Assembly (NCBI GenBank): GCA_036389715.1
Contig: DASVWH010000107.1
Coordinates: 1-64,000, forward strand
DNA: 64,000 nucleotides
Source of the DNA: DASVWH01 sp036389715
Lineage (GTDB): Bacteria; Acidobacteriota; Blastocatellia; Pyrinomonadales; Pyrinomonadaceae
Direction: 5' to 3'
The notes beneath the pieces were generated by a model. It ran no database searches. It was given only the letters and a program-made list of their open reading frames with translations, and was not told the origin of the DNA. Every line of letters starts with the position of its first letter. The stretch's first letter is position 1. Positions 27,032 through 37,900 of the stretch are shown here, piece by piece. Made by a program: the position numbers and the translations under genes.

Positions 27032-27396
27032 CAGCGCCCGCTTGCGCCTTGCGGCCCGCGTGGATTCGGACGCTTCTTCGACCGGCCTGCGCGCGCTGAC
27101 ACCATAAAGCCAGCCTCTTGAAACACTTTAGCTATAACCACCCGACTACCTTCCGCGTTTGATGAAATTCCTCGCTTAACTCCGTTTGGGAAAGCCAGAG
27201 CAGGAGGCGGCAGGGCCCGGCAGGCCGCGAAGGTCGCGCCGTGCGACGGCCTTGACTCATGGCCGAGAGATTCCTGTAACCGCCAGCCGCAGGAGCGCGT
27301 TTTCATTGTTGACGACGCCATTCGGCCGCAGCGTCCGGGCGTTGCTTTCAGGCAGAGGATGCGAGCACCAAACTAATGAATAATAAAGGGTCCAAG
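27032..27396. other. intergenic region upstream of the DUF5666 gene
   Basis: About 365 bases without a supportable gene. A TTGACG at 27308 has no good -10 partner at 16-18 bases. Nothing else stands out. Confidence 0.45.
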
Positions 27397-28713
27397 ATGA
27401 AAAAGTTTTTATTGAGCTGTGCGCTGGGGGCGCTGGTCGTCGGGACGACTGGCGCGCAGACACCTGCGCAGACAGAGACACAGACGCCCGCGCCCGGACA
27501 GGCCGCTGCGGGCGCGCAACAGGGCCGCGTAGTCGGCGAAGTGACGGCCATCGATGCCGCGAGCGGGCAGGTCACGCTCAAGACGGAGGCGGGCCTCCTC
27601 GTCACTGTGACGACCGGCGAAAGGACTTCGTTTCTCCGCTTTGCGCCGGGCGAGACCAGGCCGGAGAACGCCGCCAAGATCAAGCTCTCGGACATCTCAG
27701 TCGGAGACCGCCTCTTTGCGCGCGGGCAGGTTTCCGCCGACGGCAAGGCCGTCACAGCACGCCAGCTCGTCGTGACGAATCAGGCGGCGCTCGCCGCACA
27801 ACAGGAGAGCGCCCGCGACGAGTGGCGCAGGCGCGGCATTAACGGCCGCGTCACGGCCCTCAACCCGCAGACCAAAGAGATTACGATTCAGACTCGCACG
27901 CGGGAAGGCGTCGGGACGGTCGTCATCGCGGCTTCGGATAATGTCCGGCTGCTGCGCTACGCGCCCGATTCCGCCAGCCTGACCGACGCCCGGCCGGGCA
28001 CGTTCGCCGACATCAAGGTCGGCGACCAGCTGCGCGCACGCGGCGAGCGCAGCGCCGACGGCACGCGCTTCACCCCCGAAGAGATTGTCTCCGGCGCATT
28101 CGTCCGCGCGGGCGGGACCGTCACGGCCGTCAACGCTGCCGCCAACGAGCTGACCCTGAGAAACGAGCAGACCGGGAAATCCGTGACCGTCGCTATCGGC
28201 CGGAAATCCTCGCTCCGCCGGATCACGCCCGAGGTCATCGCGTCCATGGGCGAGAGGAGCGAGCGAAGAGAGCAGCGCAACAACGATCAGGCGGCCAGTG
28301 GTGCAACAGGTGGCGCGGCCAGTGGTGCGACGGGCACGCGGCCGCCGTCCGGCGGTGAGCCGGGCAATGCGGGCAGAGGCGGCAGGGGAAACCGGGGCGC
28401 GGGGGGGCCGCGTCCCGGCGGTGGCGGCGGTGGCGCGGGCGGCCGGGGGTTTCAGGAGATGCTTGAAGGCCTGCCCGCCATCACCGTTGCCGATTTGAAG
28501 AAGGGCGACGTGGTGATGATTACGGGCACGGCCGCAAACGCAGACCAGTCGCGCGTGACCGCCATCATGCTCGTGACGGGCGACGCAGAGTTCCTCAACC
28601 GCCTGCTGCGCTTTCAGGGCCGTCCGGGCCGCGACGGGCAGAACATGAATCCGGGGCTGCCCGGCGGCGTGGTCGGCGGCGGCTCAACCAACCCGCAGCA
28701 GCCGCAACGCTAA
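27397..28713 (+). CDS. exported DUF5666 protein with Gly/Arg-rich insert
   Basis: About 438 residues from ATG 27397 (AAAGGG 7 bases upstream; an ATG at 27376 is also in frame). A signal peptide (KKFLLSCALGALVVGTTGAQ) is followed by repeated DUF5666 units of about 80 residues: GEVTAIDAASGQVTLKTEAG...VGDRLFARGQVSADGKAV, then GRVTALNPQTKEITIQT... and GTVTAVNAAANELTLR..., each with a beta-rich core. Residues about 299-352 are a low-complexity Gly/Arg/Ala stretch, and a final DUF5666-like unit follows (VADLKKGDVVMITG). Function unknown; secreted or periplasmic. The downstream receptor has a similar Gly/Arg insert. Confidence 0.8.
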   Translation: MKKFLLSCALGALVVGTTGAQTPAQTETQTPAPGQAAAGAQQGRVVGEVTAIDAASGQVTLKTEAGLLVTVTTGERTSFLRFAPGETRPENAAKIKLSDISVGDRLFARGQVSADGKAVTARQLVVTNQAALAAQQESARDEWRRRGINGRVTALNPQTKEITIQTRTREGVGTVVIAASDNVRLLRYAPDSASLTDARPGTFADIKVGDQLRARGERSADGTRFTPEEIVSGAFVRAGGTVTAVNAAANELTLRNEQTGKSVTVAIGRKSSLRRITPEVIASMGERSERREQRNNDQAASGATGGAASGATGTRPPSGGEPGNAGRGGRGNRGAGGPRPGGGGGGAGGRGFQEMLEGLPAITVADLKKGDVVMITGTAANADQSRVTAIMLVTGDAEFLNRLLRFQGRPGRDGQNMNPGLPGGVVGGGSTNPQQPQR

Positions 28714-28722
28714 ATCAATCAA

Positions 28723-28770
28723 CGGGAGCGATGATTTCGAGCACCCGTGCTCAAGAGATTATCGCTCCCG
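28723..28770 (+). terminator. terminator hairpin after the DUF5666 gene
   Basis: CGGGAGCGAT (28723-28732) pairs with ATCGCTCCCG (28761-28770); inside, GAGCAC and GTGCTC form a second small stem. CATCTTTTA follows. Confidence 0.65.
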
Positions 28771-28830
28771 CATCTTTTATCAATGTGAATCTACCGGCGC
28801 GTAGAGTCTAAAGATCATAAGGTCGGGGCT

Positions 28831-31800
28831 ATGAGATTGTTTCGAGATTTAAGTCGGAGAGTAGTTTATCTAACGCTCTGTGTACTGATACTTTGCGGCG
28901 GCGCGCTCGCACAGCAACAGGCTTCGGGCACGTTGCGCGGGCAGGTGGCCGACGAGTTCGGCGGACTGATTGTCGGCGCGACGGTGACGGCGGCCGACGC
29001 CAGCGGCGTTGAGAGAACGGCGACGACCGGCGACGACGGCCATTATACTTTCTCCGGGCTGCCGCCCGGCCGCTACACGGTGCGGGCGACAGCGCCTGGC
29101 TTCGGCGTCTTCGAGAACACGGAGGTGGAAGTCACCGCCGGGCAGACCGAGCCGCTCAACATCACGGTTCCCGTGACGCTGGAGCAGGTGGAGGTAACGG
29201 TCGCGCCCGAAGAGATCATCAGCACGGACCCGGAGAATAATGCGGGCGGAACGGTGCTGCGCGGGACGGACCTGGACGCTTTGCCCGACGACCCGGACGA
29301 GCTGGCCGAGGCGCTGCAAGCACTGGCCGGGCCTTCGGCCGGGCAGGGCGGCGGCGAAATCTTCATTGACGGCTTCACGGGCGGGCGGCTGCCGCCGAAA
29401 GAGTCCATCCGCGAGGTTCGCATCAACCGCAATCCCTTCTCGGCAGAGTATGACCGTCTCGGCTACGGCCGGATAGAGATTTTCACCAAGCCCGGAACGG
29501 ACAGGTTCCGCGGCCAGGCTTTCTTCAACTTCAACGACGAGAGCATGAACGCGCGCAACCCGTTTGCGCAGGTACGCGCTCCGTTCCAGTCCCGCCGCTA
29601 CGGTGGCAACGTCAGCGGTCCGCTGGTCTCGAAGAAGGCCTCCTTCTTCTTCGACTTAGAGCGGCGCGACGTGGACGATAACCAGGACATCAACGCCGTC
29701 ATCCTGGACCAGGCGCTCAACCCGACCGCCTTTCAGCAGACTATTCTGACGCCCTCCCGGCGAACGACGTTTAGCCCGCGTCTCGATTACCAGTTGAACC
29801 AGACGAACACGCTGGTCGCGCGCTACACGTTCGAGAGTACGGAGCGCGAGAACGCAGGGCTCAACGAGTTCACGCTGCCCTCGCGCGCCTTCAACAGGAC
29901 GAACAGGGAACACACGCTGCAATTGACGGAGACGGCCGTCATCAATCGCAAGGTCATCAACGAGACGCGCTTCCAGTTTGTCAGAGAGCGCAGCACCCAG
30001 GAGGGCGACAACTCGCAGCCCGGTATTCGCGTCCTCGAAGCCTTCACGGGCGGCGGCTCGCAGGTCGGTCTCTCCTTCAATAACGAGGACCGCTTCGAGC
30101 TGTCGAACAACACTTCCTGGACGATGGGTCTGCACTCGCTGAAGGCTGGCGCACGCCTGCGCGCCATCCGCATCAAGGATGTCTCGCCGCAGAATTTTTC
30201 GGGGACGTTCACCTTCGCGGGCGGCTCTGCGCCGCTGCTGGACGCGAACAACCAGGTGGTCCTGGACGCGGGCGGCCAGCCCGTGCTGACCTCCATCACG
30301 AGCATCGAACGTTATCGCCGGACGCTCTTTTTCCAGCGCCAGTGCGCGACGCCCGGCCAGCCCTGCCTGACGCCGGCCGAAATACGCGCGCGCGGCGGCG
30401 GCGCAACGCAGTTCTCGATTGCGGGCGGCAACCCGGAGGCGAGCGTTTCGCAGGTGGATTTCAGCCCCTTCATTCAGGACGACTGGCGCTTGCGCCCGAA
30501 CTTCACGCTCAGCCTCGGCCTGCGCTACGAGACGCAGAGCAACATCAAGAGCAATCTTAATTTCGCGCCGCGCGTGGCCTTCGCCTGGTCTCCGGGCGCT
30601 GGCGGAGGCGGCGGCGGTCAGCGCCAGCAGGCGACAGTGATTCGCGGCGGCTTCGGCATCTTCTACGAACGCTTCGGCGAGAACTTTACGCTCCAGGCCA
30701 ACCGCTTCAACGGGGCCAACCAGCAGCAGTTCGTCGTCACCAGTTCGACCGAGAACGGGGCGGCCGTGCTCAACTCGTTCCCTGTCGTCCCGACCATCGC
30801 GCAGGTTTCCGGCTTCAGCATCGCGCAGACGACGCGGCGGGTGGCCGAAGACCTGCAATCGCCCTACACGATGCAGGCGGCCTTCAGCATCGAGCGGCAG
30901 CTGCCCTACAGCACGACGCTCTCGGTCAACTTCATCAGCGCGCGCACGCTCCACGTCCTGCGCTCGCGCAACATCAACGCGCCCATTCCGGGGACGCTCA
31001 CAGCGGGCGGCGTCGGCCTGCGCCCGTTCGGCAACGCGGGCAACATCTTTCAGTATGAATCGAGCGGGCGCTTCAACCAGAACCAGTTGATCCTGAGTCT
31101 CAACAATCGCCTGAGCCGCAGGTTCACGATCAACGCCACCTACGTTTTGAACAGCGCGAAGAGCGACACGGACGGGGCGAACAGCTTCCCCGTCAACCAG
31201 TATGACCTGAGCACGGAGTACGGGCGCTCGCTCCAGGACGTGCGCCACCGCCTGACGCTGGTCGGCTCGGTCAACGCCCTGCCGTGGGGCATCCGGCTCA
31301 ACCCGTTCGTCATCATCAATTCGGGACGGCCCTTCAATATCACGACGGGCCGCGATACGAACGGCGACTCGCTCTTTACGGAGCGTCCGGCCTTCGCCAC
31401 AGACCTCTCGAAGCCGGGAGTGGTCGTCACACGCTTCGGCGCGTTCGACCCCAACCCCGCGCCCGGGCAGGAGTTGATTCCGCGCAATTACGGGACGGGG
31501 CCCGGGTTCTTTACGGTCAACCTGCGCGTCAGTAAATCGTTCGGCTTCGGCGAGCTGCCCGCTACGGCGGCGGCGGGCGGTGCTGGCGGCGGGCGCGGAG
31601 GCGCAGGCGGTGGGGGCGGTCGCGGCGGACGCGGCGGCGGACGTGGCGGATTCGGGGGCGGTGGCCAGGGCGGCGGGGCTTTCGGCGATTCGACCGAGAC
31701 GCCCAGCCGCTATAACCTGATGCTCTCGCTCAACGTGCAGAACCTTTTCAACAACACTAACGAGGGCACGCCCGTCGGCAATCTCAGCTCGCCGCTCTTC

Positions 31801-31893
31801 GGTCAATCAACGTCGAGCGCAGGCGGATTCGGGGGCGGCGGCGGCGCGGGCGGCAGTCGCCGCATTGAGGCCCAGCTGCGCTTCAGCTTCTAA
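28831..31893 (+). CDS. Oar-like TonB-dependent receptor with Gly/Arg-rich insert
   Basis: A 1,020-residue outer-membrane protein. Signal peptide ends at ALAQQQ; residues about 32-110 are a carboxypeptidase-like domain (GTLRGQVADEFGGLIVGATV, DDGHYTFSGLPPGRYTVRA); then a plug region (GEIFIDGFTGGRLPPKESI, FSAEYDRLGYGRIEIFTKPG) and a long barrel ending in AQLRFSF. Near residue 911-952 a run of Gly with Arg/Ala (about 42 residues) interrupts the barrel near its end, between GFFTVNLRVSKSFGFG and a final strand pair. It is unlike the first receptor in lacking the NNDD-type loop. Substrate unknown; upstream neighbour is an exported DUF5666 protein. Confidence 0.85.
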   Translation: MRLFRDLSRRVVYLTLCVLILCGGALAQQQASGTLRGQVADEFGGLIVGATVTAADASGVERTATTGDDGHYTFSGLPPGRYTVRATAPGFGVFENTEVEVTAGQTEPLNITVPVTLEQVEVTVAPEEIISTDPENNAGGTVLRGTDLDALPDDPDELAEALQALAGPSAGQGGGEIFIDGFTGGRLPPKESIREVRINRNPFSAEYDRLGYGRIEIFTKPGTDRFRGQAFFNFNDESMNARNPFAQVRAPFQSRRYGGNVSGPLVSKKASFFFDLERRDVDDNQDINAVILDQALNPTAFQQTILTPSRRTTFSPRLDYQLNQTNTLVARYTFESTERENAGLNEFTLPSRAFNRTNREHTLQLTETAVINRKVINETRFQFVRERSTQEGDNSQPGIRVLEAFTGGGSQVGLSFNNEDRFELSNNTSWTMGLHSLKAGARLRAIRIKDVSPQNFSGTFTFAGGSAPLLDANNQVVLDAGGQPVLTSITSIERYRRTLFFQRQCATPGQPCLTPAEIRARGGGATQFSIAGGNPEASVSQVDFSPFIQDDWRLRPNFTLSLGLRYETQSNIKSNLNFAPRVAFAWSPGAGGGGGGQRQQATVIRGGFGIFYERFGENFTLQANRFNGANQQQFVVTSSTENGAAVLNSFPVVPTIAQVSGFSIAQTTRRVAEDLQSPYTMQAAFSIERQLPYSTTLSVNFISARTLHVLRSRNINAPIPGTLTAGGVGLRPFGNAGNIFQYESSGRFNQNQLILSLNNRLSRRFTINATYVLNSAKSDTDGANSFPVNQYDLSTEYGRSLQDVRHRLTLVGSVNALPWGIRLNPFVIINSGRPFNITTGRDTNGDSLFTERPAFATDLSKPGVVVTRFGAFDPNPAPGQELIPRNYGTGPGFFTVNLRVSKSFGFGELPATAAAGGAGGGRGGAGGGGGRGGRGGGRGGFGGGGQGGGAFGDSTETPSRYNLMLSLNVQNLFNNTNEGTPVGNLSSPLFGQSTSSAGGFGGGGGAGGSRRIEAQLRFSF

Positions 31894-31934
31894 GGCAAAA
31901 AACCTTTACCGGCGAGAAGCCTTCTACAGAGCCG

Positions 31935-31971
31935 AGCGGCACGGATAAAAGATTACTTTATCCGTGCCGCT
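31935..31971. terminator. bidirectional terminator between receptor and debranching-enzyme genes
   Basis: AGCGGCACGGATAAA (31935-31949) and TTTATCCGTGCCGCT (31957-31971) form a perfect 15-base stem with a 7-base loop. It lies between two converging genes and is flanked by T-rich sequence on the plus strand. Confidence 0.8.
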
Positions 31972-31996
31972 TCGATTTTACCCCTGCCGTCGTCAC

Positions 31997-34135
31997 TCAA
32001 GCATTCCCGGCGTCGTAGACATCTTCGAGGGCAGCGCGCAGTAGCTCGCCGACGCTCCATGCCTGCGCGATGCAGCCGCGCGGAGTGTGCGGCGCATCGC
32101 CGTCGAAGATTTCGGAGACCTGGCCCATCCCCGCCCGCCCCAGGTGCTCGCGGAAGCCTTCCAGCCAGCGCAGAGCCTCCGCGCGACTCTCCGGCGAGCC
32201 CTTATTGACACGGACGTAGGCGGTGATGAACGGCCCCATCAGCCAGCCCCAGACCGTCCCCTGGTGATAAGCCCCGTCGCGGCTCAGCGAATCGCCCTCG
32301 TAGCGTCCGCGATAGCGCGGGTCGTCCCGCCCCAGGCTCCTTAACCCGTATGGCGTCAACAGTTCGCGCCTGACCGTTGCGACCACTCGCTGCGCTTGCG
32401 CTTCCGGCAGAAGGGGATGCGGCAGGCTGACGGCGAAGATTTGGTTCGGACGCAGAGAGGCGTCCATCTCTTCCCCGTCAACGACATCGTAGAGGCATCC
32501 GGCCTCCTCGTTCCAGAAGAGCGGGCCGAAACTCTCGCGTGCGCGCGCGGCCATCTCCGCATACTGCTTTCGATTCGCCTCATCCGCAAAGCGCGCTGCC
32601 AGCCCTTCCATCAATCGCAGCGCGTTGTACCAGAGCGCCTGAATCTCGACGGCCTTGCCGCGCCGCGGCGTGACGACCCAGTCGCCGACCTTCGCATCCA
32701 TCCAGGTCAGCTGCACTCCCTCCGCGCCCGCATAGAGCAGCCCGTCGCCGTCAACGCGAATATTGAAGCGCGTCCCGCGCACGTGCCAGCGGATGATGTC
32801 GGCCAGCACCTCGTAGAGATCGGCCCGGACGAATTCGTAATCGTTCGTGTAGCCGAGGAGCGCGCGGACCGCCTCGAAGAACCAGAGCGTCGCATCCACG
32901 GTGTTGTAATCGGGCGTCTCGCCCTGGTCCGGGAAACGGTTCGGAATCATGCCCCGGTCAACGTGCCTGGAGAATTCCAGCAGGATGCTGCGCGCCACAT
33001 CCGCGCGTCCAGTCGCCAGGGTCAGCCCCGGCAGCGCAATCATCGTGTCGCGTCCCCAATCGCTGAACCAGTGATAGCCTGCGATGATCGTTTGGCGTGT
33101 ATCGCGCGCGACGATGAATTGAGCCGCCGCGGCCTTGAGCGCGCGGAGCAGGTCGTCCGGTGCGGATGAGCGGGCGACGAGTCCCGAGCCGTCGCCGGGC
33201 TGCGCGGCGGCGAGGATTCGGCTGCGGCGTTCAAGCTCGGACTGCCGCAGGGCGGCGCTGCCCTCGATGTCGCGCCGCTCGGTCGAAGCGATGAGGCTCG
33301 CGCCCGCGCCCCTGCTTAAATCGAAGCCGAGGGCGAAGGGGCTAAAGAGGTCTTCGGTAAAGTCGAAGCCGCGTTCGCGCTCGCGCTCGTACTCGAAGTT
33401 GCGATACCAGTAGCTCTCGGTTTCGAGCCGTTCCGCATCGTGCGCGAAATAGAGCGCGGGCAGCCCGCCGCCCGGAACGACGCCGACCAGCCCGGCCTCC
33501 GGCAAGACGCGCGGCCCTGCGCCTTCCTCGCCCTCACGCATCAGGCCGTGATAATCACGGAAGGCGACCAGCGGACGCACGACGAGCCGGACGGAGCGCC
33601 GAAGGCCGAAGGCCGAAGGCGAGGGCTCTTCATGCGGGCCCGTGAGCGAGTTCGCTGCGTCCGCATCCGTCGGCGAGTTCGCTTCGTCCGGCTCCGTCCC
33701 TGCCCTGAAGGGTCGCAGCTTGTACTGAAGACAGACCGTGTTTTCGCCGTGCGGCATGAAGACGGACTTTTCAAGCTCGATGCCCTCGACGCGGTAGGTG
33801 AAGACCGGAAAGGGATCGAGCCTGAACCCGGTCTGGTAACGGTAGCCCTGCGGGTGAACGACGCCCGCGTACCGGTTGGCGGATAGCTCGTATCGCCGCC
33901 CGTCAATAACGAGCGTCTCTTCCAGTTTCGAGAGCATGACGATGCGCCCGACGGGCGGGCGCGTGGCCGCGACGAGGAGCCCGTGATAGCGCCGCGTGTT
34001 AAGACCAAGGATGGTCGAGGAGGCGTAACCGCCCAGGCCGTTCGTCTCCAGCCATTCGCGCCCCAGGGCATCCGTCAGATTGCCCTCTGTCACGCGGGCA
34101 AAATCAACGGGCAGGGCTTGTGCAAAACGGTTCAT
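31997..34135 (-). CDS. glycogen-debranching-type amylo-alpha-1,6-glucosidase (GH133-like)
   Basis: A 712-residue cytoplasmic protein. The N-terminal 350 residues match the debranching-enzyme N-terminal domain (LETNGLGGYASSTILGLNTRRYHGLLVA near residue 30). The C-terminal (alpha/alpha)6-barrel shows YHWFSDWGRDTMIALPGL, NTVDATLWFFEAV, LTWMDAKVGDWVVTPR and GDSLSRDGAYHQGTVWGWLMGP, characteristic of bacterial amylo-alpha-1,6-glucosidases. It would remove alpha-1,6-linked glucose stubs from glycogen or limit dextrin. GAAGGGAAAAG precedes the start. No glg genes are near, so it is alone here. Confidence 0.88.
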   Translation of the reverse strand: MNRFAQALPVDFARVTEGNLTDALGREWLETNGLGGYASSTILGLNTRRYHGLLVAATRPPVGRIVMLSKLEETLVIDGRRYELSANRYAGVVHPQGYRYQTGFRLDPFPVFTYRVEGIELEKSVFMPHGENTVCLQYKLRPFRAGTEPDEANSPTDADAANSLTGPHEEPSPSAFGLRRSVRLVVRPLVAFRDYHGLMREGEEGAGPRVLPEAGLVGVVPGGGLPALYFAHDAERLETESYWYRNFEYERERERGFDFTEDLFSPFALGFDLSRGAGASLIASTERRDIEGSAALRQSELERRSRILAAAQPGDGSGLVARSSAPDDLLRALKAAAAQFIVARDTRQTIIAGYHWFSDWGRDTMIALPGLTLATGRADVARSILLEFSRHVDRGMIPNRFPDQGETPDYNTVDATLWFFEAVRALLGYTNDYEFVRADLYEVLADIIRWHVRGTRFNIRVDGDGLLYAGAEGVQLTWMDAKVGDWVVTPRRGKAVEIQALWYNALRLMEGLAARFADEANRKQYAEMAARARESFGPLFWNEEAGCLYDVVDGEEMDASLRPNQIFAVSLPHPLLPEAQAQRVVATVRRELLTPYGLRSLGRDDPRYRGRYEGDSLSRDGAYHQGTVWGWLMGPFITAYVRVNKGSPESRAEALRWLEGFREHLGRAGMGQVSEIFDGDAPHTPRGCIAQAWSVGELLRAALEDVYDAGNA

Positions 34136-34364
34136 CTTTTCCCTTCTCTGGTTTGGCCTGAGCTATCTTCGGCCCCGGCAAGCCGGGCGCGCTCGCCAGT
34201 CGGCGGCAGCGGCTTTATTCCGGGCAATTTGCCGCCCCGGCAACAATACTTAGGCGCGCGGGGCGCAATCCGCGGGGCTCGGTTTGACTTGTCTTCTGAC
34301 AATTCATATCCTTTCCTGTGCGGGTAAAAACATCCGTAGGTCCAGAGCCGAGCGAGACCGTTTT

Positions 34365-34946
34365 ATGTCCCCCTCCCAGCCGAAAGAAGTAACCCAATTG
34401 CTGGCGGCTTTAAGCAAAGGCGAGCGCGGGGCGCTCGACCAATTGCTGCCGCTGGTTTATGATGAATTACGTCATCTGGCCGATCGTTACCTGCGGCGCG
34501 AACGCTCCGATCATACCTTGCAAGCCACCGCGCTGGTCCACGAAGCTTACATCAAGCTGGTAGATCAAAAGGTTGCGTGGCAGAACCGCGCCCATTTTTT
34601 CGGGGTCGCCGCCCAGGCCATGCGGCGTATTCTCGTAGATCATGCGCGCGGCCATCAAGCCGAGAAGCGCGGCAGCGGCCAGAAGCTCTCGCTCGACGAC
34701 GTGCTTGAGGTCGGCATTGACCAGGAGTTCGACCTCGTCGCCCTGGACGATGCTCTCAACAAGCTGGCGGAGATGGACCCCCAGAAAAGCCGGATCGTCG
34801 AGCTGCGTTTCTTCGGCGGCCTCTCGATTGAAGAGACGGCCGAAGTGATGGGCATCGGCACGGCGACCGTCATCCGGCAGTGGCGGATGGCCAAGGCCTG
34901 GCTCTACGGCCAGGTCAGCGGTAATAGTCAGGCAGGTGAGCAGTAA
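34365..34946 (+). CDS. ECF-type RNA polymerase sigma factor
   Basis: About 193 residues from ATG 34365; the frame extends upstream but that part lacks sigma-like sequence. Region 2 is represented by LVYDELRHLADRYLRRE, TLQATALVHEAYIKL and AQAMRRILVDHARG; region 4 by QKSRIVELRFFGGLSIEETAEVMGI and TATVIRQWRMAKAWL. This is the acidobacterial/planctomycete subgroup (TIGR02999-like) that is commonly paired with Ser/Thr kinases. The next gene, 9 bases downstream, is such a kinase, so phosphorylation may control it. Its last codons and TAA stop are formed by two heptamer units (TGAGCAG TAAGTAG). Confidence 0.88.
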   Translation: MSPSQPKEVTQLLAALSKGERGALDQLLPLVYDELRHLADRYLRRERSDHTLQATALVHEAYIKLVDQKVAWQNRAHFFGVAAQAMRRILVDHARGHQAEKRGSGQKLSLDDVLEVGIDQEFDLVALDDALNKLAEMDPQKSRIVELRFFGGLSIEETAEVMGIGTATVIRQWRMAKAWLYGQVSGNSQAGEQ

Positions 34947-34950
34947 GTAG
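34937..34950 (+). repeat. two-unit remnant of the heptamer repeat at the sigma-kinase junction
   Basis: TGAGCAG-TAAGTAG supplies the final codons and the TAA stop of the sigma gene and abuts the start of the kinase gene. It is the same unit as in the arrays at 8037 and 19467. Confidence 0.55.
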
Positions 34951-34955
34951 AAGGT

Positions 34956-37900
34956 ATGACCCCCGAACGCTGGAAGCAAGTCGAAGAAATCTTTCAATCC
35001 GCTCTCGATCACACACAGGAGAAGCGCCAAGCATTTATCGCCCAAGCCTGCGCGGGCGACGCCCCACTGCGCGAGCAGGTCGAGATGCTCGTCGGGCAGT
35101 ATGAAGCGGCGGGCAGCTTCCTCGAAGTCCCGGCGCTCGGCGACCGGACCGTCGCCACGACCGACGAGACGGTCATCTACGCCGGGACTTCGATGATCGG
35201 CAAGCGCATCGGAGCCTACAAGATTACGCGCGAGATCGGGCGCGGCGGGATGGGCGCTGTCTACCTGGCCGTGCGCGCCGACAGCGAGTTCCAGAAGCGC
35301 GTCGCCATCAAGCTCATCAAGCGCGGGATGGACACGGATTTCATCATCCGGCGCTTTCGCAACGAGCGGCAGATTCTGGCCAGCCTGGACCATCCGAACG
35401 TCGCGCGTCTTTTGGACGGCGGAACGACCGAGGACAGCCTCCCGTACTTCGTCATGGAGTATGTCGAAGGCCAGCCCATTCATTACTACTGCGACACGCA
35501 GAAGCTCTCCATCGTCGAGCGCCTCGAACTGTTCCGCAAAGTCTGCTCGGCCGTTCACTACGCACACCAGAACCTGATTATTCACCGCGACCTCAAGCCG
35601 AGCAACATCCTGGTCACCGCCGACGGGACACCGAAGCTGCTCGATTTCGGCATCGCCAAAATCCTTAATCCAGAGATGGTCTCGCAGTCTCTGGACCCGA
35701 CGACCGCCGCCCTGCGGTTGATGACGCCGGAGTATGCCAGCCCGGAGCAGGTGCGCGGCGAGAGCGCGACCGTCTCCAGCGATGTCTACAGCCTGGGCGT
35801 CCTGCTCTATGAGCTGTTGACCGACCATCGTCCCTATCGCCTGCGCAGCCGGATGCCTGCCGAGCTGGCGCGCGTCATCTGCGAGGAAGAGCCCGAGCGG
35901 CCGAGCGTCGCCATTAACCTGATCGAGGTGATTCCGACCGACGAGGCCGAGCCAATCGAGATTACGCCGGAGACCGTCAGCCGTGCGCGCGGCGGGCTGC
36001 CCGAACAGATTCGCCGCCAGTTGGCGGGCAGCCTCGACAACATCGTCCTCAAGGCGCTGCGCAAGGAGCCGCATCGTCGTTACACTTCGGTCGAACAGTT
36101 CTCCGAAGACATCAGGCGTTACCTCGAAGGACTGCCCGTCTCCGCAACGCCTTACTTTGCGCCTTCGCACAAGGGCGAGGTTGACCGCCAGGAGCCGACG
36201 ACGACCGGCGGCAGGTCAATCGCCATCCTCCCGTTCAAGATGCTGCGCGTCGAAGAGAAGAGCGACGAGTATCTGGGGATGGGGATGGCCGACGCCATCA
36301 TCACCAAGCTGAGCAACATCCAGCGCATCATCGTCCGGCCGACGAGCGCCGTCATCAAGTACGCGGACGGCGAGTCTAATGCCGTCTCGGCCGGGCACGA
36401 GCTGGATGTCAACTTCGTGCTCGACGGGCGGATTCAGCGCGTCGCAGACCGCGTGCGCGTGACGGTGCAGCTGGTCAGGGTGCGCGACGGCGCGCCGCTC
36501 TGGGCCACCAAGTTCGACGAGAATTTCACGGACATCTTCGAGGTCGAGGACTCCATCTCGGGCCAGGTGGCCGAGGCTCTGATGCCCCGGCTGACGGGCG
36601 AAGAGCGCGAGTTGCTCTACAAGCGCGAGACGGAGAACGCCAAGGCTTACCAGGCTTACCTGAAAGGGCGCTACTTCTGGAACAAGTTCACGGACGAGGA
36701 TTTAGGGAAGGCGCTCGAACAGTTTGAGGAGGCCATCCGGCTCGACCCGAACTACGCGCTGGCCTATGTCGGCGTGGCCGATTATCACAACTGGGCGGCC
36801 ATCTACGGCGTCTGCTCGCCCGAGGAATGCTTTCCGCAGGCGAAGGCTGCGGCCAGCCGCGCGCTCGAAATAGATGATTCGCTGGCCGAGGCGCACGCGG
36901 CGCTGGCCTTCACGACCGTCTGTTACGACTGGGACTGGGTGGCCTCCGAGCAGCGGTTCAAGCGCGCGCTCGAACTCAACCCGAATTACGGCCTCACGCA
37001 CCAGTGGTACTCGAACCTGCTGGCGGCGCGCGGGCGCTTCGACGAAGCCATCACGGAGATGAAGCGCGCCCAGCAGATCAACCCGCTCTCGGTCATAGAC
37101 CAGACGATGACGGGCTGGACCTACTATCACGCGCGCCAGTACGAGATGGCCATCGAGGAGCTGCAAAAGGCGCTCCAGATGGACCGCAACTTCGGCAACG
37201 CACACATGATTCTGGGCGCTGTTTATGCCGAGGTCGGGATGTACGACGAGGCCATCAGCATGGTCAACAGGTCGCTGGAGCTGATGGAAGGCTCGGCCGT
37301 CCCGATGTGGGTCCTGGGCTATACGCTGGCCGCCTCGGGCCGCCGCCAGAAGGCGCAGGAAGTACTCGGCAAGTTAGAGCGTTTGTCCGGGGAACGCTAC
37401 ATCTCGCCCTACCAGTTCGCCGTCATTAACGTCGGGCTCGGCAATTACGACGCGGCCTTTGAATGGTTGGAGAAGGCTTACGAGAGCCGCGACGAATGGC
37501 TGCTCTGGCTCGGCACTGAACCCAAGCTCGACGCCCTGCGCTCGGACCCGCGCTTTACGAGCCTGCTGCGCCGCGTCGGGCTGGCCGAGACGACCCAGAC
37601 CCAGCAGGCCAGGGACACGAAGGCCGAAGGCAGGAGAGACACCGCCAGCGAGCAGCCGCAGACCGTGGCGGGCCCGCTTGAGGAGCGCCGCTGGTGGCAG
37701 CTCTCGCGCACAGGGATGCTCGCGGCCAGCATTGTCGCGCTGGCCCTCGTCGCAGTTGTCGGCCTCTACTTCTATTATTCGAGCCGTCGCCCGACCCGCA
37801 GCAGCATCGTCACTAGACTGACCAACAATCCGGCCGCGGACCTTCAGCCGAGGTGGTCGCCGGGCGGCAGGCGGGTCGCCTTCGTCAGCGGGCGCGACGG

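Noticed and set aside
29656..31806. A 716-codon open frame antisense to the second Oar-like receptor
   Set aside because: It mirrors the strong third-position GC of the real gene, is Arg/Ala/Asp-rich and has no family blocks; the opposite strand encodes a complete receptor.
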